A program made the translations under genes and the position numbers. A DNA stretch of 64,000 bases. Origin: Nocardia abscessus. Its GTDB lineage: Bacteria; Actinomycetota; Actinomycetes; Mycobacteriales; Mycobacteriaceae. This document shows, piece by piece, positions 30,852 to 40,060 of the stretch (its first letter is position 1; each line of letters opens with the position of its first letter). The stretch is taken from assembly GCF_015477775.1 (NCBI RefSeq), contig NZ_JADLQO010000003.1:1-64000 (forward strand), in the 5' to 3' direction. The notes below the pieces were generated by a model, which worked only from the letters and a program-made list of their open reading frames with translations, was not told the DNA's origin and did no database searches.

Positions 30852-33800
30852 CTACGTCACCGGCGTGAGTTCCAGCCCGCCCTCGATCGTGCTGGGTACT
30901 CGTCGGCGATCGGGGGAGCCGAGTGCGGCGGTCAGATCGGTTCCCTCGTGTTCGGCGAGCAGGTCGCCGCTGTCCCAGACCAGCAGGGTCGCGCTGACGG
31001 TGTTCTCCGCCGCCGCGTGCGCCAGGTCGTAGTGCGCGCACGCCGGGACGTGCGGATAGGTGATCCACAGGTCGTAGCCGGTCATGAACAGGTCGAGGTC
31101 GAACTGCACGCTCAGTCCGAGCAATTCGCTGCGGCCGTTGTCGTCCACGCCCGCGAACGCCTCGTCCAGCGCCAGCAGGCGCGGAGCCTGCGGGTCCGCC
31201 GAATCGAGCATGACGTGGGCTGCGGCGAACAGCGGCAGGTGCAGCGACACCGACTGCTCACCACCCGACAGCGCGCTGTGTCTGGCGACGGTGAGCTTGT
31301 CCTCGCTGCCGTCGGCGGAGATCAAGGTGAACGAGAACACCCGCCAGGTGCGGTAATCCAGGGTCGCCGCCAGAATCTCGGGGTAGGAGCGTTCCGGATG
31401 GGCGGTGCGCGCCGCGCGGATCTCGGCGGCGAAGTGCGCCCGGATCGCCGCCAGATCCTCCGCGGTGAGCGCCGAGGCATCCCGGTCGAGCAGCTTGCAC
31501 ATCGCACGCGCCGCGTCGGACAGGCTGTCGGCGAGCACCCAGTGCACGCCGATGGTGTTGCCCGAGGACATTCGCCGCTGCTTCATCTCCGCGCCCATTC
31601 TGGCGATGAGATCGCGCGCGTCGCTGGTGCGTTCGTGGATCTGCTGGGCCAGGCCGGTCAGCAGGGCGTCCTCCAGGATGCGCCGCTCGGCGTCGGTGAG
31701 GAGCAGTTCCTGGTCACGGCGCGCGGCGTCGATGCGGGTGGCGAAGTCGGCCAGCGCGGAGACACCGTGCTCGTCGTGCACCTGAACGACGGTGAGACCG
31801 TCGGCGGCATCCCATTGCAGCCGGTAATCGCGGCCGGACCCGGACAGGGCGGCGTCGAACTCCTGCAGCGCACCGGTCACCGCGGTGCGGGTGGACTTGC
31901 GCGTCGCCTCGCTCGCGCGCACCGACGCCGTGGCGGCGGCGAGACTGTCGAACAGCGCGGCGACTTCGTCGGGTAGCACCCGCGGTGGCGCCTCCGGCCC
32001 CGCCGTCGAGATCCGGTACAACAGCTGCTCGGGCGTCGACCACGCGGCGTCGCTGGTGGGCCAGCGTCCGTCGGCGGGCGCGCCGAGCAACGTGAGCAGA
32101 TCCGGCCGGGCATACGGGGCAAGGGCTTTCACCTCCGCCAGTACCTCGGTGAGGGCGGTGGCGAGGGACTCGTGCGCCGTGCGGTAGGCGGCTTCGGCGT
32201 CGCCGACTGCCTCGATGGCCGCATTGGCGGCTTTGCGCGCGGCTTTCTGTTCGGCCTTGGTCGCCTCGATCCGCTGCCGGGCCTGTTCCAATTCGCGATC
32301 GATGTCGGCCGCGCCCGCACCGAGCGCCTCGCGCAGGGTTTCGAGCTTGCGCACCTGTTCCTCGTAACCGGATCGCGCGGCCTCGGCCTCTTCCGCGAAT
32401 GCCTCGGCCAGGTCGGCCGCCTCGGTCGCACGGTCCTCGGCTTCGCGTTCCCGCTCCCGTTCCCGCTCGTGATCGCCGCGCAGCCGCAGCAGTGCCGCGC
32501 CGGTGTTCTCGAAGTGCCGGATGGCGGCGGCGAGGGCGTCGATCTCGCGCGCGGTGCGCGGCATGCGGTGTGCGGTGGCGGCCGCCCGCAGCTTCTTCTC
32601 CGCGACGGACATCTCCGCGACCGCCTGGTCGAGATCGCGTTCGGCCTGGGCAGCGGTCTCCGCGCGCGACCGCAGCACGCCCGCGGCCTCGGCGACGGCG
32701 CGCAACGCGGTGGTCACCGCGGCCGGGCGCGGAAGCGCTCTGGCGGCGGCGGAGATTCGCGCGAGTGCGGCGGCGGCGTCGGCCTCCTGCTGTTCGGCGG
32801 CGCGCAGATCCCCGTCCGCGGCCGTCAGGGCGGCCGTCAGTTCGGCCGCGCGGATGTCGCGGCGCCTTGCCCGCGCGGTGGCGCCGATGAACTCGGCTTC
32901 GGCCTTGTGGTGCCTGCCCACCTGCACGCCTTGCCGGAACGCGCCGTCGGCGGCGATGGTCACCGCGCCGCTCGATTCGCCCGGGTGTTCGTGCAGGGCG
33001 ATGGAGGCGAGCACGTCGGCGACGACCTGCCGGGGCACGGCGAGGGTGTCCGAATCGTCCTCGACGACAAGCACGTCGGCGAGGGTACGACCGGCCGGTC
33101 GGTCCGGCGCGGGCAGCGGCACCAGGAATTGGTCGGATCGGTAATCCGGCGGCAGTTCGCCCGCTGGACAGACCCAGCCGTCGAGCAGATTCGCGGCGTG
33201 CAGTGCGGCCTCGATACCGGCCGCGGCCTCCGGGGTCACGTCGTCCGCGAAGCGCACCAGCCGCCACAGTGCGGCGCCGGGCAGGTCGCCGCTCCGGCCG
33301 GAGCGGCCGGCGAATACCGGTGGCGCGTCGTCTCGCCGAGTCGTGACCCGTTCGCGCTCGGTGGTCAGTTCCTCGATGCGTGCGGCGGTCGCAGCAGCGC
33401 GGGCGCGCGCCTCTTGGCGCCGCGCGCGGATCTCCTCGAGCAAGAGGTCGGCGCGCTCGGCCAGCACCTCGGCGACCGTCGGCGCATCCGAACCGGCCTC
33501 GGCGAGAGCCGCGTTGAGCGCCTCGAACAGGCCGGCGCGCACGGGAGCGTAGACCTCGCGGTGCTCGTCCCACCAGGTTCGCAGCGCGGACGCGACCTCG
33601 GAGCGGGTCAGCGCGACCGCCGCCTCGGCGTGCGCGACCTCCGCCGCGGCCGCGTCGCGCAGTTCCCCGGCGCGCTCGGCGAGCCGCTCGGCCCTGGCGC
33701 GTTCGGCGGCGGCGCTGTCCACCGACGCCAGCGCCGCGCGGACCGCGCGCACGTCGGCGTCGCGCTCCTCGGCGTGCCCGCGCACCGCCGCGGTGAGCTG

Positions 33801-35042
33801 ATCGGCTCGCGCCGCCGCGGGCAGCGGCGTCCACGCGATCCCCGCCTCCTCGGCCGCGTCGCGCAGGTCGTCCTCGCCGCGGGCGAGTGCGGCGGCGGCG
33901 GTGCGCACCGCGGTTCGCGCCCGCTCGGCCTCTTCGGCGCGCTGGTCCAGGGTCTGGCGCGCCTTGAGCGCCTTGTCGGCGTGCACGCCTGCCGAGGTCT
34001 CCAGGCGCCGCACCGCGTCGGCCAGGTCGTCGAGCTGCTGTTTGCCCTCGTAGGCGCCCGAACGCTGGAGATTCTCCCGATCGGCGAGGGCCTGCTCGTA
34101 GGCGCGGTCGGCGTCCTCCGCCCTGGCCTCGGCCGTGGCGCGCTCGGTTTCCCTGCGCTCGCGCAGTGCGGTGGCGGCGAACAGCGCGGTACCGGCGTGG
34201 GTCACCGCGTCGAGTCGCGCACGTATCTGGTCGACGTCCGTCTTGGCCTGTACCGCAAGGTATTTGCGGTACACGTCGACGAAAGCCCTGGTGGCGGTGT
34301 CGGCATGCACCAAACCCTCCAGGGTGCGGCCGACCTCCTCCATATCACTGAACGACCGGGCGGCGTCGAGGAGCAGCTGCTCGTCGAGCGGGCGCAGGCC
34401 GTCGGTGAGCGCCTGGGACAGGCCGCGCGGGTCGAGGTTCTTGGCCAGCTGCGGGCGGCGCAGCGTGAGGATGAGGTTGATCAACTGGTCGTAGCGCTGC
34501 GCGCCGAGACCGAACATGCGCGCGTCGATGGCGTTGCGGTAGTCCACCGGCCGGTCGACTATCGAATCGGTGCCGATCTGCTCGGCGAGCTGTTTGCGGG
34601 TGAACGGCCGGTCGTCCGGGCCGATCAGGGAGAAGTCGACACCTACCCGGCCGTCGGCGACGAAATACCAGCGGGTCACCTTGTCCGAGGACCGGGTGGC
34701 GCGCATGCCGATGCCGACGGTGACCGCCTCGGGGTCGTCCCAGCGACCGCGGGCGAACTCCATCCAGACATAGGAGTAGGCCGAGTCCTGCTTGCGGTAG
34801 AGCAGGTTCGACTTCATGGTGCGTTCCTCACCGGCGAACGGGTTGAGCCTGCGCGGCTCGATCCGTCCGTCCAGCACGAAGGGGAACAGCACCTCGAGCG
34901 CTTTGGTCTTGCCCGAGCCGTTCGGGCCGCGCAGGACCAATCTGCCGTCGGCGAAACAGAACTCCTGGTCGCGGTAGTCCCACAGGTTGACGATGCCGGC
35001 GCGGGTCGGGGTGAACCGCACTCCGCCGTGAATGAGCGACAT
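30852..35042 (-). CDS. jetC: SMC-like ATPase JetC of a type II Wadjet system (TIGR02680)
   Basis: Large ATPase of 1396 residues. N-terminal Walker A GPNGSGKT at residues 39-46; long alanine-, arginine- and glutamate-rich coiled coils flank a central globular part (about 580-760); the C-terminal half-domain has the ABC signature LSGGEQSVSLHLPLFAAAHV and Walker B RLLALDEAFAGVDDNGRSEL. This is the motor of Wadjet/MksBEF-type condensins: it extrudes DNA loops and, with JetA, JetB and the nuclease JetD, recognises and cuts small circular plasmids. The four TIGR02677-02680 families were first noted as a conserved neighbourhood that includes Nocardia. It starts 3 bases after jetB. The expected jetD does not follow. 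Confidence 0.92.
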   Translation of the reverse strand: MSLIHGGVRFTPTRAGIVNLWDYRDQEFCFADGRLVLRGPNGSGKTKALEVLFPFVLDGRIEPRRLNPFAGEERTMKSNLLYRKQDSAYSYVWMEFARGRWDDPEAVTVGIGMRATRSSDKVTRWYFVADGRVGVDFSLIGPDDRPFTRKQLAEQIGTDSIVDRPVDYRNAIDARMFGLGAQRYDQLINLILTLRRPQLAKNLDPRGLSQALTDGLRPLDEQLLLDAARSFSDMEEVGRTLEGLVHADTATRAFVDVYRKYLAVQAKTDVDQIRARLDAVTHAGTALFAATALRERRETERATAEARAEDADRAYEQALADRENLQRSGAYEGKQQLDDLADAVRRLETSAGVHADKALKARQTLDQRAEEAERARTAVRTAAAALARGEDDLRDAAEEAGIAWTPLPAAARADQLTAAVRGHAEERDADVRAVRAALASVDSAAAERARAERLAERAGELRDAAAAEVAHAEAAVALTRSEVASALRTWWDEHREVYAPVRAGLFEALNAALAEAGSDAPTVAEVLAERADLLLEEIRARRQEARARAAATAARIEELTTERERVTTRRDDAPPVFAGRSGRSGDLPGAALWRLVRFADDVTPEAAAGIEAALHAANLLDGWVCPAGELPPDYRSDQFLVPLPAPDRPAGRTLADVLVVEDDSDTLAVPRQVVADVLASIALHEHPGESSGAVTIAADGAFRQGVQVGRHHKAEAEFIGATARARRRDIRAAELTAALTAADGDLRAAEQQEADAAAALARISAAARALPRPAAVTTALRAVAEAAGVLRSRAETAAQAERDLDQAVAEMSVAEKKLRAAATAHRMPRTAREIDALAAAIRHFENTGAALLRLRGDHEREREREREAEDRATEAADLAEAFAEEAEAARSGYEEQVRKLETLREALGAGAADIDRELEQARQRIEATKAEQKAARKAANAAIEAVGDAEAAYRTAHESLATALTEVLAEVKALAPYARPDLLTLLGAPADGRWPTSDAAWSTPEQLLYRISTAGPEAPPRVLPDEVAALFDSLAAATASVRASEATRKSTRTAVTGALQEFDAALSGSGRDYRLQWDAADGLTVVQVHDEHGVSALADFATRIDAARRDQELLLTDAERRILEDALLTGLAQQIHERTSDARDLIARMGAEMKQRRMSSGNTIGVHWVLADSLSDAARAMCKLLDRDASALTAEDLAAIRAHFAAEIRAARTAHPERSYPEILAATLDYRTWRVFSFTLISADGSEDKLTVARHSALSGGEQSVSLHLPLFAAAHVMLDSADPQAPRLLALDEAFAGVDDNGRSELLGLSVQFDLDLFMTGYDLWITYPHVPACAHYDLAHAAAENTVSATLLVWDSGDLLAEHEGTDLTAALGSPDRRRVPSTIEGGLELTPVT

Positions 35043-35045
35043 GCC

Positions 35046-36461
35046 TCAGTTCCCTTCCGTCCCGGTGCCGTAGGTGTCGGCCGCGGTGACGAACAATTCC
35101 GCGGCCCGCTTGGTGCGGACCGTGACGACCGCGCCACGGTAGCGAGCCAGCGCGGGCAGCACGAGCAGTCCGTCGTCGACCACCCGCACCAGCCGCAGCC
35201 GCGCCAGCAGTGCCACCACCTCGGTGGTCAGGCGCGCGACGTCGGCCTGCCACTGCGCGGCGAACGTGGCGCCGTAGCGATCGGCCAGCGCCTGCACCGT
35301 TTCACGCAGCCATGCCCGGTCGACCAGCGGGTAGCCGCACGGATCCGGTCGGTGCGCCGATTCCTGGGTGCCGCCCGGCGGATCGAGTTCGTCCGCGGAC
35401 GAATCCAGCGCACGCAGCTCGGCCAGCGGTGCGAACACGCTCGACTCGGGAATGGCCTCGTCGAGCTGGTCGGCGAGAGCCTCGCCCGGGTCCGGGGCGG
35501 CGGGCCGCCGCGGCAGCGGGTGGTCGATATCCAGCACACGGTCGGCTATCTCGCCCGCCAGCAGCAAGGCGACCTGCGCGAGGGTGCCGGTCCCGGGGAA
35601 CCGGACGTCCGACAACCGCCCGGAGGTGTCGATCAGCGCTACTCCCTCGGCGCGGCGCTCGGCGCGCAACCCCGTGAACAGCTCGACATCCGCGACGACC
35701 CGGTCCTGGGCGAGCACGGGGCGTTCTTCGGGCGCGAGATCCTCGGCGTACACCACCGGCTGTTCGACCAGTGCCCTGCGCACCCGGCGTGCCATTTCGG
35801 CGGTGGTCGTCGCGTGCGCGGAAACACCGGTGACCGTGGGCTCTTCGGCGAGCAGCCCGCGCACCGTGTGCAGATGCTGTAGTGCCCGCGGCGGCCGGAA
35901 CAGCGCGAAGACCACCGGCCGGTCGATGTCGTAGAGCGCTTCACCGGCCTCCGGATCGCTGGCCCAGCCGCCGGCGTCGCCGTCGGCCAAGGTGAGCGCG
36001 CCGCGCACGGTCAGCCAGCCCACCGCGTCGACGAACGCGTCGCGGTCGGCGGCCCGGTCGGTGGCGAGGTCGAGGCCGTCCACCCGGCCCGCGTAGGCGG
36101 CGACCTGATCGGCCAGCTCGGACAGCGTGATCTGGTCTCCGGCGCGCCCCAGCGCGGCGAGGGCCAGGGCGAGATAGGCGTAGCGGCGGCGGTCGAAGAC
36201 CCGTTCGGCGGGCGTGCGCGCGGGCCTGCCCGCGTCGAGGCGGTCGGGCACCGGGAACACCCGCGCGGTGGTCTCGGTGACTTCGAGCCGGTAACCGAAC
36301 AATTCGGCGAGGTCCTCGCGCAGTTCGGTGGCCCAGCGGCGGATCAGCGGCAGTGCGATCCGGTCCGGGTAGGTGCGGGTCACCAGATGATCGGCCAGGA
36401 TGACGCGTGCGGCGCGCTGGTAATTGTCCAGCGCGAGCGGGTCGATCGTGCGTGCGTGCAT
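35046..36461 (-). CDS. jetB: JetB, MukE/kite-like subunit of type II Wadjet (TIGR02678, DUF2398)
   Basis: A 471-residue accessory subunit (DUF2398 family) that bridges the SMC ATPase and the kleisin JetA. Recognisable segments are the N-terminal YQRAARVILADHLVTRTYPD, RRYAYLALALAALGRAGDQI and a winged-helix-like C-terminal part (WLRETVQALADRYGATFAAQ). The start is ATG 36461, inside the jetA stop codon (TGATG), which gives coupled translation. A much longer frame continuing to 37226 is only the open frame of jetA DNA and is not used. Confidence 0.9.
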   Translation of the reverse strand: MHARTIDPLALDNYQRAARVILADHLVTRTYPDRIALPLIRRWATELREDLAELFGYRLEVTETTARVFPVPDRLDAGRPARTPAERVFDRRRYAYLALALAALGRAGDQITLSELADQVAAYAGRVDGLDLATDRAADRDAFVDAVGWLTVRGALTLADGDAGGWASDPEAGEALYDIDRPVVFALFRPPRALQHLHTVRGLLAEEPTVTGVSAHATTTAEMARRVRRALVEQPVVYAEDLAPEERPVLAQDRVVADVELFTGLRAERRAEGVALIDTSGRLSDVRFPGTGTLAQVALLLAGEIADRVLDIDHPLPRRPAAPDPGEALADQLDEAIPESSVFAPLAELRALDSSADELDPPGGTQESAHRPDPCGYPLVDRAWLRETVQALADRYGATFAAQWQADVARLTTEVVALLARLRLVRVVDDGLLVLPALARYRGAVVTVRTKRAAELFVTAADTYGTGTEGN

Positions 36462-38176
36462 CAGCCGCGCTCCCCGCGTGGTTGCGGCCGGGTCCTGCTC
36501 GTCGGCTCTATCTTCAGCGACCGGTTGTTCAGGCGCAGCAGACCGCGCGTGGTGCGCACGACGGTCGGGCCGTCGTGCTCGGACACCGTCAGGGTGACGC
36601 CGCTGTCGGTGCCGGTGGTGCCCGCCACCCGGCCGCGCACCGGAACCCACGCGGTGGACGCGGCGTCCAGCAGCCGCAGCAGGACTTCCGTTTCCCGGTC
36701 GTCCAGTACCCGTTCGTGCAGGTCGCCCGAAGCCAGCGACCGGGCGGCCTCGGCGCGCGCCCGCTGCGCGTCCAACTGCGCCTCCCGCAGGCGGCGGATG
36801 CCCGCGTCGTTGCGGTGGAGGCGGGCGGGCGCTCCCGCCGAGGGCGGGCGGCCGGTCTCGGCGAGCGTGCGGGAGATCTCCAACGGCGGTGCGTCCCACC
36901 AAGATCGAATCGCCGGAATCACGTCGGCGTCGGGGTGCTCCATCGCCAGGTGACGCGGCTTGCCCAGCCCGAACACCACGTCGAACAGCGCGTGCGCGCT
37001 GTCCACCGTCGGCGCCGCGGTGAACCAGCCGGCCAGATGCCGCAGCGCCGATTCGCGGCTGACCCCGCCGCGCCGGGTCTCGGTGACCCGCCGCAACAGC
37101 GAGAGCACCGCGGCGATGGCGCTCATGGTGGCCTCGCGCAGCCGCTCGGCTTCCGTCGTCTGCGCCGACTCCGCGCTGCCTGCCGCGACGAACCAGGTCC
37201 GCAGTCCGTCCCACCTGGCCTGCCAATCCGACCGGCGTTCCTCGATGCTCAGCAGCACCCGTTCGTCGCTGCGCGCCGCCCTGGCGATCAGGTCCTCGGC
37301 TCCGGTCTCCTCGATCTCGGCGATCGCGGCCGCCAGCCGCGGCGTGAACCGGGCCAGGTCGAGGCTGAATTCGCGCATGTGCGCCAGCAGCGCGTCCTTG
37401 TGCGCGAGGAACGATTCGGGGGTGATCTCGGTGGTGCGGACCAGGTCGCCGAGTCCCAGATAGAAGTGCGCGGCACGGGCGGCCAGATCGGACAGCGCGG
37501 TGTCGAGGCGGCGCAGGGTGCGGTAGACGCGTTCGGCGTCACCGGCCCGGTTGGCCTCGGCCAGGGTGTGCAGATCGGCCAGCAGCTCCGGCAACACCAG
37601 GCGTGACAACGAGGCATCGTCGAGGCGGGCGTTCAGCACACCCGCGACCGCCCGGTATGCCTGAAATCCCGCCTGGGAGAACTGGTACACGTAGTGCCGG
37701 TTGCGATATTCGGCCAGCGTGGCGGCGCGGGTTCCGTCGTAACTGCGCTCCAGCACACCCCACTGGTGGAGCTGGTCGAGCAACGGACCGATCTCGGCGG
37801 CGGTCAGGCGTGGGGCCGTGGCGCCGGTGACGGTGTCCGGGGAGCGGGCCGGCGCACCGGTTTCCGGGTGCCGTCCGTCGCCTTCGTGCGGATTCGGAAA
37901 GGGCGTGCGCGATTCGGTAGTGTGCGCGACGCCTTCCTGAGTCGCGACCGGTTGGTTTGTGTCGAGTAGATCGGGCGTGCGCAGCGCGGCCCCGTTGCGT
38001 TCGATCCACTCCGCGACGTCGTCCGCGTGCAGCAACACCACGTACGCCGCCCGCGCGCTGTCGAACGCGCGCAGCACCCACAGGTAGTCGGCGCGCCGCT
38101 CGGCGGTGGCGAAGGAGAACAGCCGCAGCCGGTCGTCCCAGCGGGTATCGGCACAGCCGTCATCGGAGTCGGTCAC
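36461..38176 (-). CDS. jetA: JetA, kleisin-like subunit of type II Wadjet (TIGR02677, DUF2397)
   Basis: A 571-residue protein of the DUF2397 family, thought to be the kleisin that closes the SMC ring. WDDRLRLFSFATAERRADYL is the conserved N-terminal entry; RRLDTALSDLAARAAHFYLG and LGKPRHLAMEHPDADVIPAI are later family blocks. I prefer GTG 38176, which puts the conserved block a few residues from the start, as in relatives; the frame is open to 38386. An insert of about 40 residues (LLDTNQPVATQEGV to RSPDTVTGAT) looks lineage-specific. First gene of the jetABC operon, 108 bases after an XRE regulator on the same strand. Confidence 0.88.
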   Translation of the reverse strand: MTDSDDGCADTRWDDRLRLFSFATAERRADYLWVLRAFDSARAAYVVLLHADDVAEWIERNGAALRTPDLLDTNQPVATQEGVAHTTESRTPFPNPHEGDGRHPETGAPARSPDTVTGATAPRLTAAEIGPLLDQLHQWGVLERSYDGTRAATLAEYRNRHYVYQFSQAGFQAYRAVAGVLNARLDDASLSRLVLPELLADLHTLAEANRAGDAERVYRTLRRLDTALSDLAARAAHFYLGLGDLVRTTEITPESFLAHKDALLAHMREFSLDLARFTPRLAAAIAEIEETGAEDLIARAARSDERVLLSIEERRSDWQARWDGLRTWFVAAGSAESAQTTEAERLREATMSAIAAVLSLLRRVTETRRGGVSRESALRHLAGWFTAAPTVDSAHALFDVVFGLGKPRHLAMEHPDADVIPAIRSWWDAPPLEISRTLAETGRPPSAGAPARLHRNDAGIRRLREAQLDAQRARAEAARSLASGDLHERVLDDRETEVLLRLLDAASTAWVPVRGRVAGTTGTDSGVTLTVSEHDGPTVVRTTRGLLRLNNRSLKIEPTSRTRPQPRGERG

Positions 38177-38283
38177 CGGGAACAGGGTAGTAGCGGGCCG
38201 GTCGCCGCCTGCACGACGTTCCGGTGTTCGGCGTGGCCGCGTCCGGTTCGTCACCGTTCGCCGAGGCTGCGGCGCGGATCGGT

Positions 38284-39516
38284 TCACTCGACGGACAACG
38301 AACGCAACTGCTCCAGGTACGCGCGGGTGCGTGGGTCGCCAGGGTAGAGCTCGATGATCTCCCGCGCGACTTCGCCCGCGATCCACATCAGCGACGGCAG
38401 TGAGCGCCTGCTGCCCGCGAACGCGCGCTTGCCCTCGGCCAACGCCAGTTCCAGATTGCGATCGCGCACCGCGACGACGGCCAGCGTCAGGTGCGCCTCG
38501 GAGACGCGCATCGGGTTGCGCAGCGTGCCGTCCGGACGGGTCGCGTTGCGGATCACCTCGCGCGCGTAGGTTTCGGCGAGCCGATCCTCGCCCGCGACCC
38601 GGCAGCAGTCCATCGCGTAGAAGTCGAACTTGTTCGCATCGATGACGAAATGGTTGTCCAAATTGGCCGGGTGTTCGAGTCGCTCCAAGATAGCTCGCCC
38701 GTCATCGAGCGCGGCTTCCACCTCGCGCGGGTTGCCCAGCCTGGCCCAGGCTTTGGCGCGCTGGGCGGCGAGCTGGACGCCGACGCGCAGGTTCTGGCTT
38801 ACTTCCAGCGTCGGCTGCACGGTCTCGATGACGCCGCGGTAGTTGCCCTGGGTGAGCGCGAACCACGCGGTCATTTCCGCTGCCCACGCGGCGATCTCGG
38901 TGTTCTCCGCCTCCTGGCCGAGGGATTGGGCGGCCCGGCGGGTCGCCTCGGCGGCGGTGCGCCGGCCCAGGTCGTAGTCGACGCAGCCGACCAGGAGTGC
39001 GACCCATCCGGCGAGAACCAGGATTTCGCGGTGCTGCGCCAGAGTCAGGCGACCGTCCAGCAACGAGGTGATCCTGCGCAACCACGCGGTCCCCTCGCTG
39101 TGTAGGTCGTGCGGGTCGGCGTAGGAGTATTCGCAGCACAGGCGTTCCGCGGTGATACGGATCGCCTCCAGCGTCACCGAGGACACGTCGGACATGCGCA
39201 GTCTGCCGATGAACTCGAGCGTGTCCATGCCCGTCGCCGAGAGCAATTCGTCGTCCCGGTTCGGTCTCACCTTGGGAAAGAACGCCGCGGTCACCGTGTC
39301 GAAGGTGGCGGCGATGATGGGCGCGTAGAAGTCGTCGGGGCGTGATTCGCCCGATTCCCAACGGCGCCAGTTGCGTAGGAGCGTACTGTCGGTCGGCAGG
39401 TTGTGCGAAGACTTTCCACGCATCACGCGAACAGCGTCGGCTTGCGACCACCCCCTCGCGTCACGCTCGGAACGCATTCGGACAGCCCAGACGGGTCGAT
39501 CGTCGGTAGCGGCCAC
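38284..39516 (-). CDS. XRE-type regulator with helical TPR-like sensor region
   Basis: A 410-residue protein. The N terminus (VWAVRMRSERDARGWSQADA) is a helix-turn-helix, followed by NLPTDSTLLRNWRRWESGES, and the remainder is helical and TPR-like. Proteins like this are frequent in Nocardia and Streptomyces; some act with signalling peptides or as regulators of nearby genes. GTG 39516 lies 6 bases behind GATACT and may be leaderless; a longer frame to 39555 has no ribosome binding site. It is divergent from a resolvase-like gene and upstream of jetABC on the same strand, so it might influence the Wadjet operon. Confidence 0.8.
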   Translation of the reverse strand: MAATDDRPVWAVRMRSERDARGWSQADAVRVMRGKSSHNLPTDSTLLRNWRRWESGESRPDDFYAPIIAATFDTVTAAFFPKVRPNRDDELLSATGMDTLEFIGRLRMSDVSSVTLEAIRITAERLCCEYSYADPHDLHSEGTAWLRRITSLLDGRLTLAQHREILVLAGWVALLVGCVDYDLGRRTAAEATRRAAQSLGQEAENTEIAAWAAEMTAWFALTQGNYRGVIETVQPTLEVSQNLRVGVQLAAQRAKAWARLGNPREVEAALDDGRAILERLEHPANLDNHFVIDANKFDFYAMDCCRVAGEDRLAETYAREVIRNATRPDGTLRNPMRVSEAHLTLAVVAVRDRNLELALAEGKRAFAGSRRSLPSLMWIAGEVAREIIELYPGDPRTRAYLEQLRSLSVE

Positions 39517-39647
39517 GTCTGTAGTATCGCACCAGTTAACGTTCGGTGGCCCCAAGAGGGCAGGCAGATGTCCGTGTGTTGACAGCTACTTTCGCCGCAC
39601 CGCGTTGTGCATACTCGAACTGGCGCCAAAAGTTTGCCAATCCCTGT

Positions 39648-39681
39648 TGCAAGAGCAACTGCAAGTACATCTGCTCTTGCA
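39648..39681. promoter_or_regulatory. Inverted repeat between XRE and resolvase-like genes
   Basis: TGCAAGAGCA (39648-39657) and TGCTCTTGCA (39672-39681) are perfect 10-base arms with a 14-base spacer, in an AT-rich gap. A second small dyad, CCCGT-AAA-ACGGG, follows at 39696-39708, about 45 bases before the resolvase-like start. Either could be an operator for the XRE protein or a transcript hairpin. Confidence 0.45.
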
Positions 39682-39754
39682 CGAAGCGCAAATACCCCGT
39701 AAAACGGGTGGATCCACATAAGAGAACAGCGATCCCAATCCAACGGAGGTTCGG

Positions 39755-40060
39755 GTGGAAGCGTTGATCTATGGATACTTGCGTGACGATCTGGCCGATG
39801 GCCACAGCAAGGAGCTCGAGGCCGCGATGAGCAGCCTCGCCCGCGAGGAAGGGCTGTGCTTCGCCGCAACGTTCCATGAATCGACCGGCGGTGACGGGAC
39901 GGCTTTCGCCGAGCTCACGGCGGAACTCAAGCGCGCGGACGCACACCACGTGGTGGTCCCGTCACTCGATCACTTTGCCGGTCAGACGATTCCGCGCGAC
40001 ATCCTGATCGCGAAGCTCGCTCAGGAGGCGGCGGCGCGCGTGTGGACCGTGGAGAGCTGA
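39755..40060 (+). CDS. Small resolvase-like N-terminal domain protein, catalytically dead
   Basis: A 101-residue protein shaped like the N-terminal domain of serine recombinases: ALIYGYLRDDLADGHSKELE (where active enzymes have YxRVS) and ADAHHVVVPSLDHFAGQTIP, matching the strand and loop with the second arginine region. The nucleophilic Ser is replaced by Asp and there is no DNA-binding domain, so recombination is not expected. Such single-domain proteins sit next to XRE/TPR regulators in many actinobacteria, and the pair may form a regulatory unit. GTG 39755 has a good GGAGG upstream. Its last 99 bases overlap the 3' end of the convergent gene. Confidence 0.7.
   Translation: MEALIYGYLRDDLADGHSKELEAAMSSLAREEGLCFAATFHESTGGDGTAFAELTAELKRADAHHVVVPSLDHFAGQTIPRDILIAKLAQEAAARVWTVES

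Noticed and set aside
30600..30852. JetD hidden after jetC
   Set aside because: The minus-strand frame in this interval is the shadow of the ArsR gene and shows no TOPRIM or DUF2399 features; the real gap is 48 bases.
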